Origin: Maniola hyperantus
Lineage: Eukaryota; Arthropoda; Insecta; Lepidoptera; Nymphalidae
Assembly: GCF_902806685.2 (NCBI RefSeq)
Contig: NC_048545.1
Location: 3,893,852-3,957,851, forward strand
DNA: 64,000 bases
Reading direction: 5' to 3'
Shown here: one piece after another, positions 11,401 through 21,682 of the stretch
Numbering within the stretch: position 1 is the stretch's first letter
Layout: every line of letters starts with the position of its first letter
The notes under the pieces: model-generated
The model's input: the letters and a program-made list of their open reading frames with translations, nothing else
Told to the model about the DNA's origin: nothing
Database searches by the model: none
Program-made: the position numbers and the translations under genes

Positions 11401-11831
11401 AATTTTTAAATGAGCTTGCTTACAATCTCTGCAAACTCATGCAAATTACAGAAATCCAAACCCTAACAAAGTGAATTTAGGTACTTACTAGATAAATCTA
11501 ATTAAAATAACATGAACATCTCATTCAGATCATCTATTTGAAATTCCAAGGCTTATTTATTTTGAAATCCTCAATAGTTAACCCCGATTACACTTTGGAA
11601 GCTACTATGACACAAACAAACATGCGTCAAACACAACGCTATTGTTTTTGAGTTGTGTTTATAAAAAGTGAATGGAACCTTAAGTGATAGTTTATGAAAC
11701 AGCTGAGTTGAACATTTCCGTATAGCCATGACCTAACCAAATGCAATGATACAGCTATGAACTACGAACTAGTATGCATAGGTAATACTAGTGTGTTCAC
11801 AACTTTATCAGAAGTGGGTTTAAAATCTTAC

Positions 11832-12042
11832 CTTGTTAAGTCCCGGGTGCTTCAGGCGATCCAGCCCGGACAGCTTGCTGTTGGACTGGCCATCCCCGGA
11901 GCCCCAAACACCGATGCGATCACGTTCCATGTCGTACGTACACGTTAGTCCACTGACAGCGAGCGACTGTTTGCAGGAAGCGAACGGCGCGCCACTTTTG
12001 TTTCTTGACGCGGGGGGCGCTGGACTCATTGCGGTTTCACTC
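11832..12042 (-). CDS. Men: First coding exon of a probable NADP-dependent malic enzyme (partial gene)
   Basis: Malic enzyme converts malate to pyruvate and CO2 while making NADPH in the cytosol. This minus-strand exon has a strong acceptor (TTTTCCTGTTTTCCCAG) ending at 12043, a 13-nt leader, an ATG at 12029-12027 in good context (CGCAATGA), 66 codons, and a consensus donor AACAAG/GTAAG after 11832 in phase 0. The protein begins MSPAPPASRN, has the unusual run CTYDMERDRIGVWG at residues 30-43, and ends SGLDRLKHPGLNK. The last motif fits the segment just before the conserved malic-enzyme block that starts GxAF(T/S)LEER; in that family L-x-x-P-x-L-N-K-G is typical. The following block was not found to the left, so that intron would have to exceed 11.8 kb. 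Homology rests on a dozen residues. The splice sites and open frame are seen directly; the family name is an inference. Confidence 0.55.
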
Positions 12043-12960
12043 CTGGGAAAACAGGAAAATTTTCAGCGATTACGCTGTAGCGAATCGCGTGCGTGCGGTT
12101 GCGGCCGCCCGATAACAGATGGCGTTGGGCCTTGAACTCTTTTAATATCTAAGTATGAATTCTATTATCTCTGATAAACAATTAATTAAAAAATTTAACA
12201 TGAATATAATTGTGGAGTTGTAGGGATAAAATTGTGGTTGATAAAATAATAATTGTGGTTTACAAAAAAATATTGTGTACATTAGTAGAGTTCATTAAAC
12301 TATAGATAGCGTAAAATGATTTCAGAGTTGATAAACATGTGATAAATATAGACCAAGCAACATCTTTTTTTTTTAAATTTTACTTAAAATAGGTATATTG
12401 ACTAGAATGGAAAATTTATATTACATAGTTGTATTTACCCTTGAACTCTACCAAGTCCGATACTCTGCTAATAAGTACCTACTTAGAATAACATTGTTAT
12501 TTACCTACAAAAATAAAATATAAATTAGTTACTCTAAGATTGCTATCTTTATACTTTTGATTGTGATGAGTGGCTACATATTACCTAAATTTTAGCTAAC
12601 AAAATATTATTATTTAACTAACTACCTAAGTGCCAAGACAGCTTGTCTGTCCTATAATAATTATAGGACGAAGTACCTACTTATCCAATTATAAGCTGAC
12701 TGCAAAGTTGTGGTATGGATGCGGTTATTGTGCAGTTGACACAACTGCCGATCGACTGCGCAGTTTACGAACAGTGCAATTTAGTGCAGTGTAGGTACGT
12801 GTACTAGAATAACACGCTAACTACACGCGGAGTTTACAGTCCTAGTACCTATTTTGAAAGTTAGTAGGTTTAATTACCACAGTTTAGTATTGAAGATGAC
12901 AGCATTTAGAGCGGCTATGAAATCTGTTGAAAATCAATATTTTTACTATAAGCACTATTT
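12043..12960. other. Probable 5' UTR intron of the malic-enzyme-like gene, left part
   Basis: AT-rich except for a GC-rich, CpG-rich patch at about 12080-12130 immediately upstream of the acceptor. The remainder shows nothing recognisable. Confidence 0.35.
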
Positions 12961-12964
12961 AAGG

Positions 12965-13078
12965 TTGCCTTAACGTCACCCGGGCTATCCCGCATCGGTT
13001 TAACGCGGAGGCTGTGCGGGTGTAGGTACGGGGCGCCTCCAACCCGATTGCCATATTGACCTGGCGTACTTTAGATAT
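12965..13078. mobile_element. Inverted-repeat element family C, diverged copy
   Basis: Contains the family C core GGCTGTGCGGGTGTAGG and the right terminus CCCGATTGCCATATTGACCT, ending at CGTACTTTA. The left arm is degraded. Better copies are at 39726-39893 and 40920-41078. Confidence 0.65.
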
Positions 13079-13327
13079 ATTATTAATTAATATCTACCTA
13101 TATGGAAATTTCATACCTACAATAGGTATATTATCATGCATTCGATCACAAGGTCATTTAATGACAATAAAATTGAGTTATTTTAGATAATATTATGTAT
13201 TTTCAACCACCATCAATGCACATTGCGGCAGAGTCGAAGCGACGACGAAAGAGCGTCGCATCTTTCCTAAAATTTCAATGTAAACTGAACTTTCACAATA
13301 CTCAATAGCATTAACTTTGTCTACTAA

Positions 13328-13750
13328 GGGCCAATTTCACCAACATAGAGTACATTTTATACCCAGGATAAAGTCGTAAGTTTGAATAGTAATATACCGC
13401 CGATTTTAAAGGTAATTATACTTAATAGGTACTTAATTAGTGATTAATAGAAATGTATGAGTCAACTCTATCATGCCCTCAAATTAGTCCGAGCCCTACC
13501 GACTCTCCATCAATATGACTTGAGATGAGCTTATAAAGCTTTGTATTCTTAAGGGTTCTTATTTTTACCAAATGCGCGACAAAAGAATGGGTAGAGCAAA
13601 TATTATTATCAGTAAAATCTCCATCATAAACTAAAAGTACCTAACTAAAGAAATAAACCCAATAAAACTTACGACTTATTCCTGGATAGGTCACTCGCGC
13701 CATTCAACTGACGTTTGTCAAATTGACCGTTGGATTTGACTTTGCGGGAT
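13328..13750. mobile_element. Possible inverted-repeat element
   Basis: CCCAGGATAAAGTCGTAAGTTT at about 13362 is mirrored by AAACTTACGACTTATTCCTGG at about 13666. The left side carries GGGCCAATTTCACCAAC, a terminus I associate with small lepidopteran DNA elements. Exact ends cannot be fixed. Confidence 0.45.
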
Positions 13751-14688
13751 AAGAATTCCATTTTCGAAAAAACGAGATCAAATATATCACAGAGGAGTTT
13801 CTATAGGATGTTAAGTAAAACCTTTTCTTATAAACTTTATGTTATTTTATTTAAAAGGTCTAAACAAGGTCTAAACTTGGTCTAAAGATGGAATAAGATG
13901 AACGGTCTGAGTGTCAGGCAGAGCTCGCGCTCTCTAAATGACGACTGAAGGTCGGTGTGGAGATGATCTTGTTAAATACATCGCGCAATTTGCAATTATC
14001 AATTAGGCAAATCAAAGTAAATACTTGATTCCGTACTTTAAGGTTGCGGTCAGTCGTGTAGCGATGCTATGCGAAACTTTCTTTATTCATAGCATTGTTG
14101 CCTACTTTAATAACTTATATACCATTACACACACACAAGTGTTAGCAATGTGTTATGTGCATGCTATGATTTAGCCTCTGTGATTCCTTTTCCCCCAACA
14201 TCCTAAGTTTAGATGAGCTGTTATAAGATTGTTAGTCGTAACATGAGTTATGAGTGTATATTTCTGAAGTGAGAGGAATACCACGACTCGATCTCGCGGA
14301 TCTAGCTATGATTAACCGTAAATCGACACGACATGGATAGAATTTACTCTTCCTTCGATATTCAAATCAATTGTAAGTTGAAACAATATTCTTATCTAGA
14401 ACGTCATGATAATAACAGTCGATCGAAATCAATTAAGTGTTAGTTAGTGTGTGTGTTATCAATTAAGAAGTTAAGTTTGTCTGCGCTCAGAGATTTTTCA
14501 ATGAAAAAAATAATGTTATTTGCAGCAAGTTTATCATGAATTAAGGAACTATACTGTAGCATACAGGCAAATAATACGTACAAACTTACATACATACCAA
14601 CACATATAATACATTCAAGACACTATTGTCGTCTCGAGTCTCACCCCACGCAGTATGCGTGGGAAGGGAATCGTATCAGTACGATTAC

Positions 14689-14750
14689 CTTCAGTCGCGT
14701 CAGCGGGAGTCGTGCTCAGTGCTCAGACCGCCGCAGAGTAAAGACGTGGA
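14689..14750 (-). other. Putative non-coding first exon of the malic-enzyme-like gene
   Basis: On the minus strand a GC-rich, repeat-free segment (GCGGCGGTCTGAGCACTGAG) ends at a consensus donor GACTGAAG/GTAATC at 14689. It lies 24-30 nt downstream of a TATAAATA box and 2.6 kb upstream of the exon at 12042-11832, which begins with an acceptor and a 13-nt leader and so needs an upstream exon. The link between the two is inferred from order, strand and splice logic only; no transcript evidence is available. Confidence 0.4.
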
Positions 14751-14768
14751 GTGAGAGGGTCGAGCCGA

Positions 14769-14776
14769 TATTTATA
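14769..14776 (-). promoter_or_regulatory. TATA box of a probable minus-strand promoter
   Basis: TATAAATA on the minus strand. Pyrimidine-rich initiator-like sequence CTCTCACTCCACG follows about 24-30 nt downstream, and a GC-rich exon-like segment with a donor follows that. Confidence 0.45.
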
Positions 14777-15009
14777 CACCACGATCAAATACACATACAT
14801 GAGTCACCACATATACTATAGTTATTTTATATCTTCGCACCCGCACTACAACAAATACTTAACGCATTTGACCACTACCGCGACCTGTTATATCACGCGG
14901 GTAGATTCCTACCTACTTACTCAACGCATACATACAGATACATTTTACTTTTTAATGTTGACAAGTTTATGTTTGTATTGATTGAATTGCAAAACCGCAC
15001 CGGAAAGCT

Positions 15010-15440
15010 AACGATTCAAAAGTCAAACGATTTATTCAAAATAGGTAATAAATTACTCTTTTTGATGGTCAGATGTTGGATTTCTAAGATATAGTGGTGA
15101 TAATTATTACGCAAACTTAAAACTAAAGCTACGAGGGTTCCAAACGCGCCCAGGCCTGAGAAGAGCCCACAAGAAACTCAGCCGGGTATTCTTTTTATTA
15201 TCACCACTTTACAAAATTATTGAAACTTATTAGAACTATCTCACAAGCCGTTAAGCAACTCACTCCCAAGCTTGCTTATCATTTAAATAATCCTTTACAT
15301 TGTAATAGGATTTTTCAATTAGTTTACGTTTTATGAAAACTTTGAACTTGTTGAGAGACATCTCCAATGTGTCTTCTGAAAGATTATTATAAAAACTTAT
15401 AGATTTTCCAATAAATGAATTGCTATTTCTTTCTTCACCA
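15010..15440 (-). repeat. Dispersed repeat family E, long copy
   Basis: Landmarks on the plus strand are CAAACGATTTATTCAAAATA, CTCTTTTTGATGGTCAGATG, CGAGGGTTCCAAACGCGCCC, AGAAGAGCCCACAAGAAACT and CTCCAATGTGTCTTCTG. A second, shorter and closely similar copy lies at 24686-24898. It resembles a LINE 3' region in reverse orientation, but no coding segment confirms this. Confidence 0.65.
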
Positions 15441-15887
15441 TAATAGGCGAATGGACGATCTCAAGAGAGTCGCTGGGAACCGAAGAACGATGTTCAATGG
15501 AGATATTATCTGCAACAGACTAATCTAGCAAGAGACGTTTTTTTCAAAAGTAGACGTCGGTGGAAAGGCCGACGACAGCTAAAAGTCTTTCTTTCAGGAG
15601 AAGATGTAAGTAAATCCACGTGGGCGAAGCCACAGGAGCAGGAAGAGCTAGTAAGATAAAACAATAGGTAAAGCTGTTATTACTTAGTATCTAACCCTGA
15701 AAACTTCGCTCTAGCTGCAAGTCAGCTTGTCAGTCACGATCACCAACACAAATTAAGTACTATCAGTAGACTGGTGTCTGCGTGCGCATGTCAGACAAGA
15801 TCAAGTCAAGAGCACGGTCATACCTACCTATTACTTCATACTCATAGTAATAAATATTAATCAATAATTACTTTATAGTAAAGAGCC

Positions 15888-16202
15888 GTGATAGCCTAGT
15901 GGTTAGGACGTCCGCCTTCTAATCGGAGGTCGGGGGTTCGATCCAGGGCACGCACCTCTAACTTTTCGGAGTTATGTGGGTTTTAAGTACTTAGTTAAAT
16001 ATCACTTGCTTTAACGGTGAAGGAAAACATCGTGAGGAAACCTGCATGCCTGAGAGTTCTCCATAATGTTCTCAAAGGTGTGTGAAGTTTACCAAACCGC
16101 ACATGGCCAGCGTGGTAGACTATGGCCAAAACCCCTCTCAGAGAGGGAGACTCGTTCTCTGTAGTGAGCTGGTAATGGGTTGATCATGATAATGATGATG
16201 AA
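15888..16202 (+). mobile_element. tRNA-derived SINE S1, near full-length
   Basis: The head has tRNA-like box A (GTGATAGCCTAGTGGTTAGG) and box B (GGGTTCGATCC), the parts expected for RNA polymerase III transcription. It is followed by TAACTTTTCGGAGTTATGTG, AAATATCACTTGCTTTAACG, GTGAAGGAAAACATCGTGAG, CATGCCTGAGAGTTCTCC, CCAGCGTGGTAGACTATGG and the GGGTTGATCATGATAATGAT tail. This is a reference copy for the family in this window. Confidence 0.9.
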
Positions 16203-16610
16203 TGAGCGGTGATAGCCTAGAGGTTTTAAGACATCGGGGTGTCGAGGGTTCGAGCCCCGGCATGCACCTCATCTACTCATGTGCCTCTAACTTTTCGGTA
16301 AGTTGTGCCGGCGTTTTGAGCAATTAAATATCACTTGCTTTAATATTGAAGGAAAACATCGTGCATGCCCGAGAGTTCGACATAATGTTTTCAAAAATAT
16401 AGTGACAGTAACGCCCCCCACACCCGCACAGCCGCTAACCTGACCGATTGCCATCTTAACCTGTCCTATACACTATACCTATGTGAAGTCTGCCAATATA
16501 CAATTTGCCAGCGTGGCGGACTATGGCCTATGGACTTTTCATTTTGAGAGGTGATCCGTGCTCAGTAGTGGGTCGGTGATGGGTTAGTCATGATAATGAT
16601 GAAATATGTA
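16203..16610 (+). mobile_element. Second SINE S1 in tandem, interrupted by a family C fragment
   Basis: Starts AGCGGTGATAGCCTAGAGG directly after the ATGATGATGA tail of the previous copy and has box B GGTTCGAGCCCC. It is more diverged than its neighbour. Between ATAATGTTTTCAAAAATATA and TATGTGAAGTCTGCCAA it carries about 85 bp related to element family C (CACCCGCACAGCCGCTAACC, CCGATTGCCATCTTAACCTG). Confidence 0.8.
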
Positions 16611-18185
16611 TTGGCTTAGGCATCTTCGCATCTCGTGATAATTTATATACGAACCTAACTGAAACTCACGATTTGGTCCTTATCAGTTATCACTATCAGG
16701 CTCGGAGCACGCTTTTACTTCAAATGACTAGAACTATCGTACGATGTATGAGTAGATACCTATTTATAGTTAACTACTTATTATTATTATTATTTAGCTA
16801 TTACTTTTTACCATCGTTAAGTTTATGATCAGAGGTGTAATAAATGTCGATAAGAATTACTGAAAAACACTTTTTACCTCAAAAAATATACATAAGAATA
16901 TTATAAAGAATCTTGTACATATTGGCCCAATGCATTCGGCGACCGGGTAACTGATAATAAGCGCTGGTCAGTGGTCACCCTGCCTGGGGTTTCTGATTTT
17001 CATACAATCAGAGGAACTTGGCACAATTCTGAGACAATATTTACACGTTGGCTGGCACTTGCCGAACGCATTGGCCTAATATGCACTGGAACCTTCAGTA
17101 CCAGTAACGGATTTGCCCTAAGGCCCAGTGGGCCCGGGCCTAGGGCGGCTAGCAAAAAAAAAACGCCTGCTGCGCTTGCGTTTCTATTTATCATTGTATT
17201 GTATTTTACTGACAAATCAAAAGGTAAATTTTTAATTCCCCCCCCCCCCCCCAATCAACTCATGGCTACGACTATGATTAATGGGTGTTGAGAAAGGAGC
17301 GGCTGGTACTTACGAAATCCTGGGGCCTAGGGCGGCCAAGACTGCAAATCCGCCACTGTTCAGTACTGAAAAATATATACGATAATATGTCTTTCTCTGA
17401 AAAAGACGACATAACAGCAGTAAATACCCAATATTTGCTTACCTACCTACCATGTACCAAAAATCCTAACCGACCTCAAGCTACTTTAAGGAACATGTTC
17501 CTTAATTTTCCTAACCTTCCGAAAAATTTAATTCCTCTTCCATATAGGTGCAGAGTTTCTTGCCTATCTTTTCAACATACCTACCTTCTCTAGCGTGTTA
17601 CGTACCTTTTTAAGATAAAGTTAAGTAAAACAATAAAACACATCGATGGAAAAAACCGAGTAGGTACATATAAACGTTATGTAGGGAGGCACTCAATTGT
17701 ATTTTTTTTTAATTAGAAGTAAGTCGTTACTTGTAATTACTAATATCACTCACACATACTTCCTATATCCGGTAGCTTGCCTTGCAATGATATCAGAAGC
17801 CAGAAGGCCAGTCATATTAATTGTATTTAGGTACTACATATTACGTTCATACCTACCTTGTATTAAAAAGGGCTTAAAGATAAGGCTCAAGGCATATTGC
17901 TGCAGAGTAGAAACAACTCCACACAAATCTATAAATTCTATTCTAAAATGTTGCAGAGTGACCTGAAAACTCCACAATGTACCTAATGTAGGTAAAGGTA
18001 GGTACTTATTACAAAAATATGCAAGGAATAGTTAATTCCACCAGCCGCTGGATTGACGCGTGGATGAGGAACATTAGCGAGATGTATGCGGTTGGTGGTA
18101 AACCCTGACTTGCTTATTTCGTCATGTTTCGTCACAGTTCGCGGTGGAATGACGAAAAACAATATTAGCGCAGGCCGAAAATAGG
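16611..18185. other. Intergenic DNA with a C-tract
   Basis: Holds a repeat-like segment at 16925-17400 in which GGGCCTAGGGCGGC occurs twice (about 17135 and 17322), with a 15-C run at 17238-17252 between them. No coding exon is supported; the short open frames here overlap on both strands and show no protein character. Confidence 0.4.
17238..17252 (+). repeat. Poly-C tract (15 C)
   Basis: A direct run of 15 cytosines between two GGGCCTAGGGCGGC-bearing segments. Confidence 0.9.
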
Positions 18186-18262
18186 TACCGAACGCGGCAG
18201 AAAATAATTTACATCGACTTTAAGAATGAGATTTCAGCTTTGTAGAGCGTTGTCTCTGGCAG
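18184..18262 (+). mobile_element. Half copy of inverted-repeat element family G
   Basis: GCGGCAGAAAATAATTTACA followed by TTTCAGCTTTGTAGAGCGTT matches one arm of the complete element at 39920-40091. Confidence 0.6.
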
Positions 18263-18378
18263 GCGGAAGGACGGAAGGATGGACGGAGACGGTCGCACGG
18301 ACGGACGGACGGCCGGCTGGACAGAGGAGTCTTAGAATACGGTCCTGTTGGCACCCTGTCGGGCACGGAACCCTAAAA
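18262..18378 (+). repeat. Dispersed repeat family D fragment
   Basis: GGACGG-rich stretch followed by GGAGTCTTAGAATACGGTCC, TGTTGGCACCCTGTCGG and ACGGAACCCTAAAA. The same order of landmarks appears at 40683-40880 and 50308-50625. Confidence 0.7.
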
Positions 18379-18929
18379 TAACGTATTATGTAGAATGTGC
18401 AATGTGCATGTTCAGAAAGCTGCAATTTATCGCAATATCGGATTTGTTGACGTAGAAAGCGGGTTACATCACGCAACATAGTATCATCAGAATCTGACTT
18501 CATAGATCATCACCATGAGTTAGCGCTTTTTGTAGCGAAACCAATTTATTAATATATTATGTGTTATGGTTTAGGACGTTTGAGTCATTCAAGTTTTTGC
18601 TTGTATCACAATAACATTATTTAAAAGATGATGCTTGTGACTTCGTACGCGTGTTTTGTAATATCCTGTTGGAACTCTTTTAAAAAGTAGCCTATATGTA
18701 TACAGACAGATGGACACACTTTATAATATTATTTAAGTAGGTACGTAGTATGGATTGTATCTGAACTAACAATAACAAACTAGGTAGGTATTCTTTACAA
18801 GTCACAAAGCTCCCAACATACGGAAATAGAGAGTCAAGCAAATTATTCGCTTTACACTTATTATACGTCACTCTGTGGGCACATAAGTACCTACCTAGTT
18901 CGAAAAAACGATGGAGTTGGGGTCCCAAA

Positions 18930-19105
18930 GTGATAGAACGGTGACCTCAGGCCTTAAAGCGCAGCATTGGAAGACCCCCTACCTACTAGGTGGACGGACG
19001 ACATCAAGCGAGTCGCAGGGACTGGATTCAGGCGGTGCAAGACTATGGCGTGTGGAAGTCCCTACAAGAGTCCTATGTCCAGCTGTGGACGTCTGAATAC
19101 GATAA
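18930..19105 (+). mobile_element. RTE-like 3' tail, frameshifted
   Basis: Shows GGTGGACGGACGACATCAAG, GCAGGGACTGGATTCAGG, CGTGTGGAAGTCCCTACAAG and CCAGCTGTGGACGTC. These encode WTDDIKRVAG, WIQAVQDYGVWKSL and YVQLWTS in different frames, so the copy carries at least one frameshift. Related to the element at 500-892 and to copies near 47580 and 57800. Confidence 0.7.
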
Positions 19106-19377
19106 TTTTGAATTTATCGATATTCTGACCCAGTTGCATGAGTCGTGGTCACGACGGGAATATCGATAATTCAAATCATCCCAATTAATCGTGGTGGTGG
19201 TGTACCTGTTATTTACATTATATGTAATATAATGTCGTTATACCACAAAACAAGCCTAAAATCATTAACATAATAAAGATGGACGATGGTTAATACCCAC
19301 AACTATCGGAATAACAATTGTCCAAGGTTGAAGAATTAGTCATATACATATGATATATAATATATAAGAACTAGTCA

Positions 19378-19550
19378 ATAGCTAGCTCAGTAGCTCAACG
19401 GTTAAGGAGCGGACTGAATTCCGAAAGGTCGGCGGTTCAAACCCCACCCGTTGCACTATTGTCGTACATACTCACTCCTTGACAAGCTTACGCTTAGTTG
19501 AAGAGGAAAGGGGAATATTAGTCATGATTGGCATGTCTAATACTTTGATA
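19378..19550 (+). mobile_element. tRNA-derived SINE S2
   Basis: tRNA-like head: TAGCTCAGTAGCTCAACGGT (box A) and GGCGGTTCAAACCCC (box B), then GTTGCACTATTGTCGTACAT and the tail GAGGAAAGGGGAATATTAGT. It is not a functional tRNA gene: there is no credible acceptor-stem pairing and a SINE body follows. Confidence 0.75.
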
Positions 19551-19823
19551 TAAAAAATAATAATAATGACGTCAGTATTATCATATATTCTGTGGTAAGA
19601 CCTACTCAGTAGGTACCTACCACGCTGCTTTGAAAGCAAAAGAAAATTTCTGTTTGACGCGAACACAATAGCAGCTCGCGTTGCAAGTTGCCCTGATAAT
19701 CCAAACAACCTGTCGGCCTCACTTTTACTTTCGAGCGAGTCTTGCGCATTCTGTGACGCTATGTCCGGCACTTACCGTAACATTGCAGTTAACTTTAACA
19801 ACACAATACACTAACAATATTTT

Positions 19824-20168
19824 AACTTCCTTCCGATCGAATTTCAGCCACGACGGGCGGCCATTCTCCATAGAGATTAACTAATTGTGGAGAATAATAA
19901 ATAGTGCACAAGTGTGTATTGTACGTAAACAAAGGTGCACTCTCTATTCCCTCACTCTTGTATCCCAATGGGACGGAAATCCAACACGGCCGGAGATAAA
20001 TCAGGCGCAGGGCCGACGGTTTTACGTGCTCTCCGAGGCAAGCGGATTACCTGCACATACACACCGCTAATTTGCTAACTCCGGGCTAGTACTGTGAAAA
20101 AATCCATTAAGTAACTATTTTTAGCCCGACACGGGAATTGAACCCAGGACCTCGACAACCATGCAAAT
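19824..20168. repeat. Dispersed repeat family F
   Basis: Landmarks are TCAGCCACGACGGGCGGCC, CTCCATAGAGATTA, GTGCACTCTCTATTCCCTCA, CCAATGGGACGGAAATCC and TTTTACGTGCTCTCCGAGGC. A second copy is at 52200-52436. This copy continues into TAGCCCGACACGGGAATTGA and CCCAGGACCTCG; the reverse complement of that end carries a box B-like GGTTCAATTCC, so the family may be SINE-derived. Confidence 0.7.
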
Positions 20169-21669
20169 GAGGCAGTCCTCACACAATACAATACCTCTTC
20201 TTATTCAATGATATATAATATTATGGCGCTCGCTCGATATAATTTATGTTTGTATAATTCATTACAATCACATACGACCTCTGAATCGAGAACCTGAGTT
20301 AGAACTTATAGAAAAGAGGACGATAATAAATATACCTACATTAATAACCAATGATAAACAAAATGTAAGTAGACTTTAACCATTATAAAAGTTAAGTTAC
20401 GGAAAGGTACCCACCTATTGCAGTATACACATAATATGCAGTAGGTATGCAGTATGCAAATACGCACCGGTTATAATATTGCACCGATAACCCGTCTTTC
20501 AGTTACAGTTTCTCCAATTACTTATTTTTATAGCTACCTACTTATATTTTATCTACTCGTCACTTAATTGGAGTCGGTCTCATACATTTTCTATTTAATA
20601 AAGAACAAAAACACCATACATAAGTTGGTAAACAGTTTCATTAAATTGCATGATGTAGGTGTATATTAAAAATGTTTAACAAAATAAACTTTGTCAACTT
20701 ACTGCCATTTTCTCTTATCGTTAAGTTTCAGGGAAGCAGAATTTCCCATCTTAGTTTTTCACTTAAGTAGTTTCCTTATAACTTAAAACACTGTAGAGAA
20801 CGTTTTAACAAAATAACATAGAATTTAAGTTAACGCGTCTTATCCTTTCAACATCGCGAATTACTGTAATAGCAATGTGGTCATAGCGCAGGTAAGCCTA
20901 CAATCGCTGACCGTGAATTATTTTCCATTCGCTCGATTAGTCTCCTATATTCTTTGTAATTAGTTTTTTTAAGGAACTTAGTAGGTACCTTACAAAGACA
21001 TGTAAAAAAATATGTTGACTAGCTAAATAATAAGTAAGTATGAGGTGATCGAGAAAATCGATCATCCATGAAAATCTTTTTCAGGAATATTGTGTCTACG
21101 TAATACTAGATGGCGTTGGTTAGTCTGGGGAATTACTTAGTTTATCTTTTGTTCTGTGAGTTTATAACGAGTAATTACAAGAATAAGTACGAGTAATGAT
21201 AATCTGCTATAAATTTAATATTACATACATTTTAAATTTAAGACTAAATGTCTATAAATTAATCCAATCTATTGGTTGCTATTCGTCACTAGATGTCGCC
21301 AGTAGTCAATATAGTTTTGAATACAAACAAAAGTTAAAAAAACATGTTTGTATTGTTTTGTTGTTTTATTGTGGAAGAGGTGGAAATAAATACTTACTAA
21401 TCAAATACTATTGTTCATGGTTAATTAAAGTCTCTTAAAATAAACATAAAAAATTACGTTTTTAGACCGTAGCTGTCACAGATGACGTTGTCAAAATTTG
21501 AATTTTTGTAGTTAGGCTTAGTTAGGTTATAATTTATGTTTTTACAGCTGTTGAGGTAAAATAAATAGAAAAGTATAAGTATTCAATATTTATAAGAAAG
21601 AAAAAATAATTTATAAGTGCATGAAAGACATTAAAGGACAATTTCAGTAAGTTCCAAAAAAACATCAAC
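20169..21669. other. Intergenic DNA upstream of eIF2B alpha
   Basis: AT-rich. It must include the promoter and 5' UTR of the gene that begins coding at 21670, but I see no clear TATA or initiator; a TTAGGCTTAGTTAGG stretch lies near 21510-21530. No other gene is supported. Confidence 0.4.
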
Positions 21670-21682
21670 ATGAAAAAAGAAG
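21670..21682 (+). CDS. eIF2Balpha: eIF2B alpha exon 1 (coding part)
   Basis: 13 nt coding for MKKE with the last codon split (phase 1). Donor GTAAGA. The ATG sits in CAACATGA. This is the least certain exon because it is so short, but the frame and family length agree. Confidence 0.75.

Noticed and set aside
14751..14981. 76-codon open frame on the plus strand
   Set aside because: It overlaps the proposed minus-strand TATA box; the peptide is rich in Tyr/His/Thr from AT-rich DNA and has no motif.
15888..15960. Possible tRNA gene
   Set aside because: Same reasoning: the tRNA-like head continues into the S1 SINE body found in many copies.
17000..17291. Overlapping ~100-codon frames on both strands
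   Set aside because: They span a C15 tract and a repeated GC-rich word; composition is low-complexity and no motif is present.
19378..19460. Possible tRNA gene
   Set aside because: It has box A and box B but no believable acceptor stem and is followed by a SINE body, so it is a tRNA-derived SINE.
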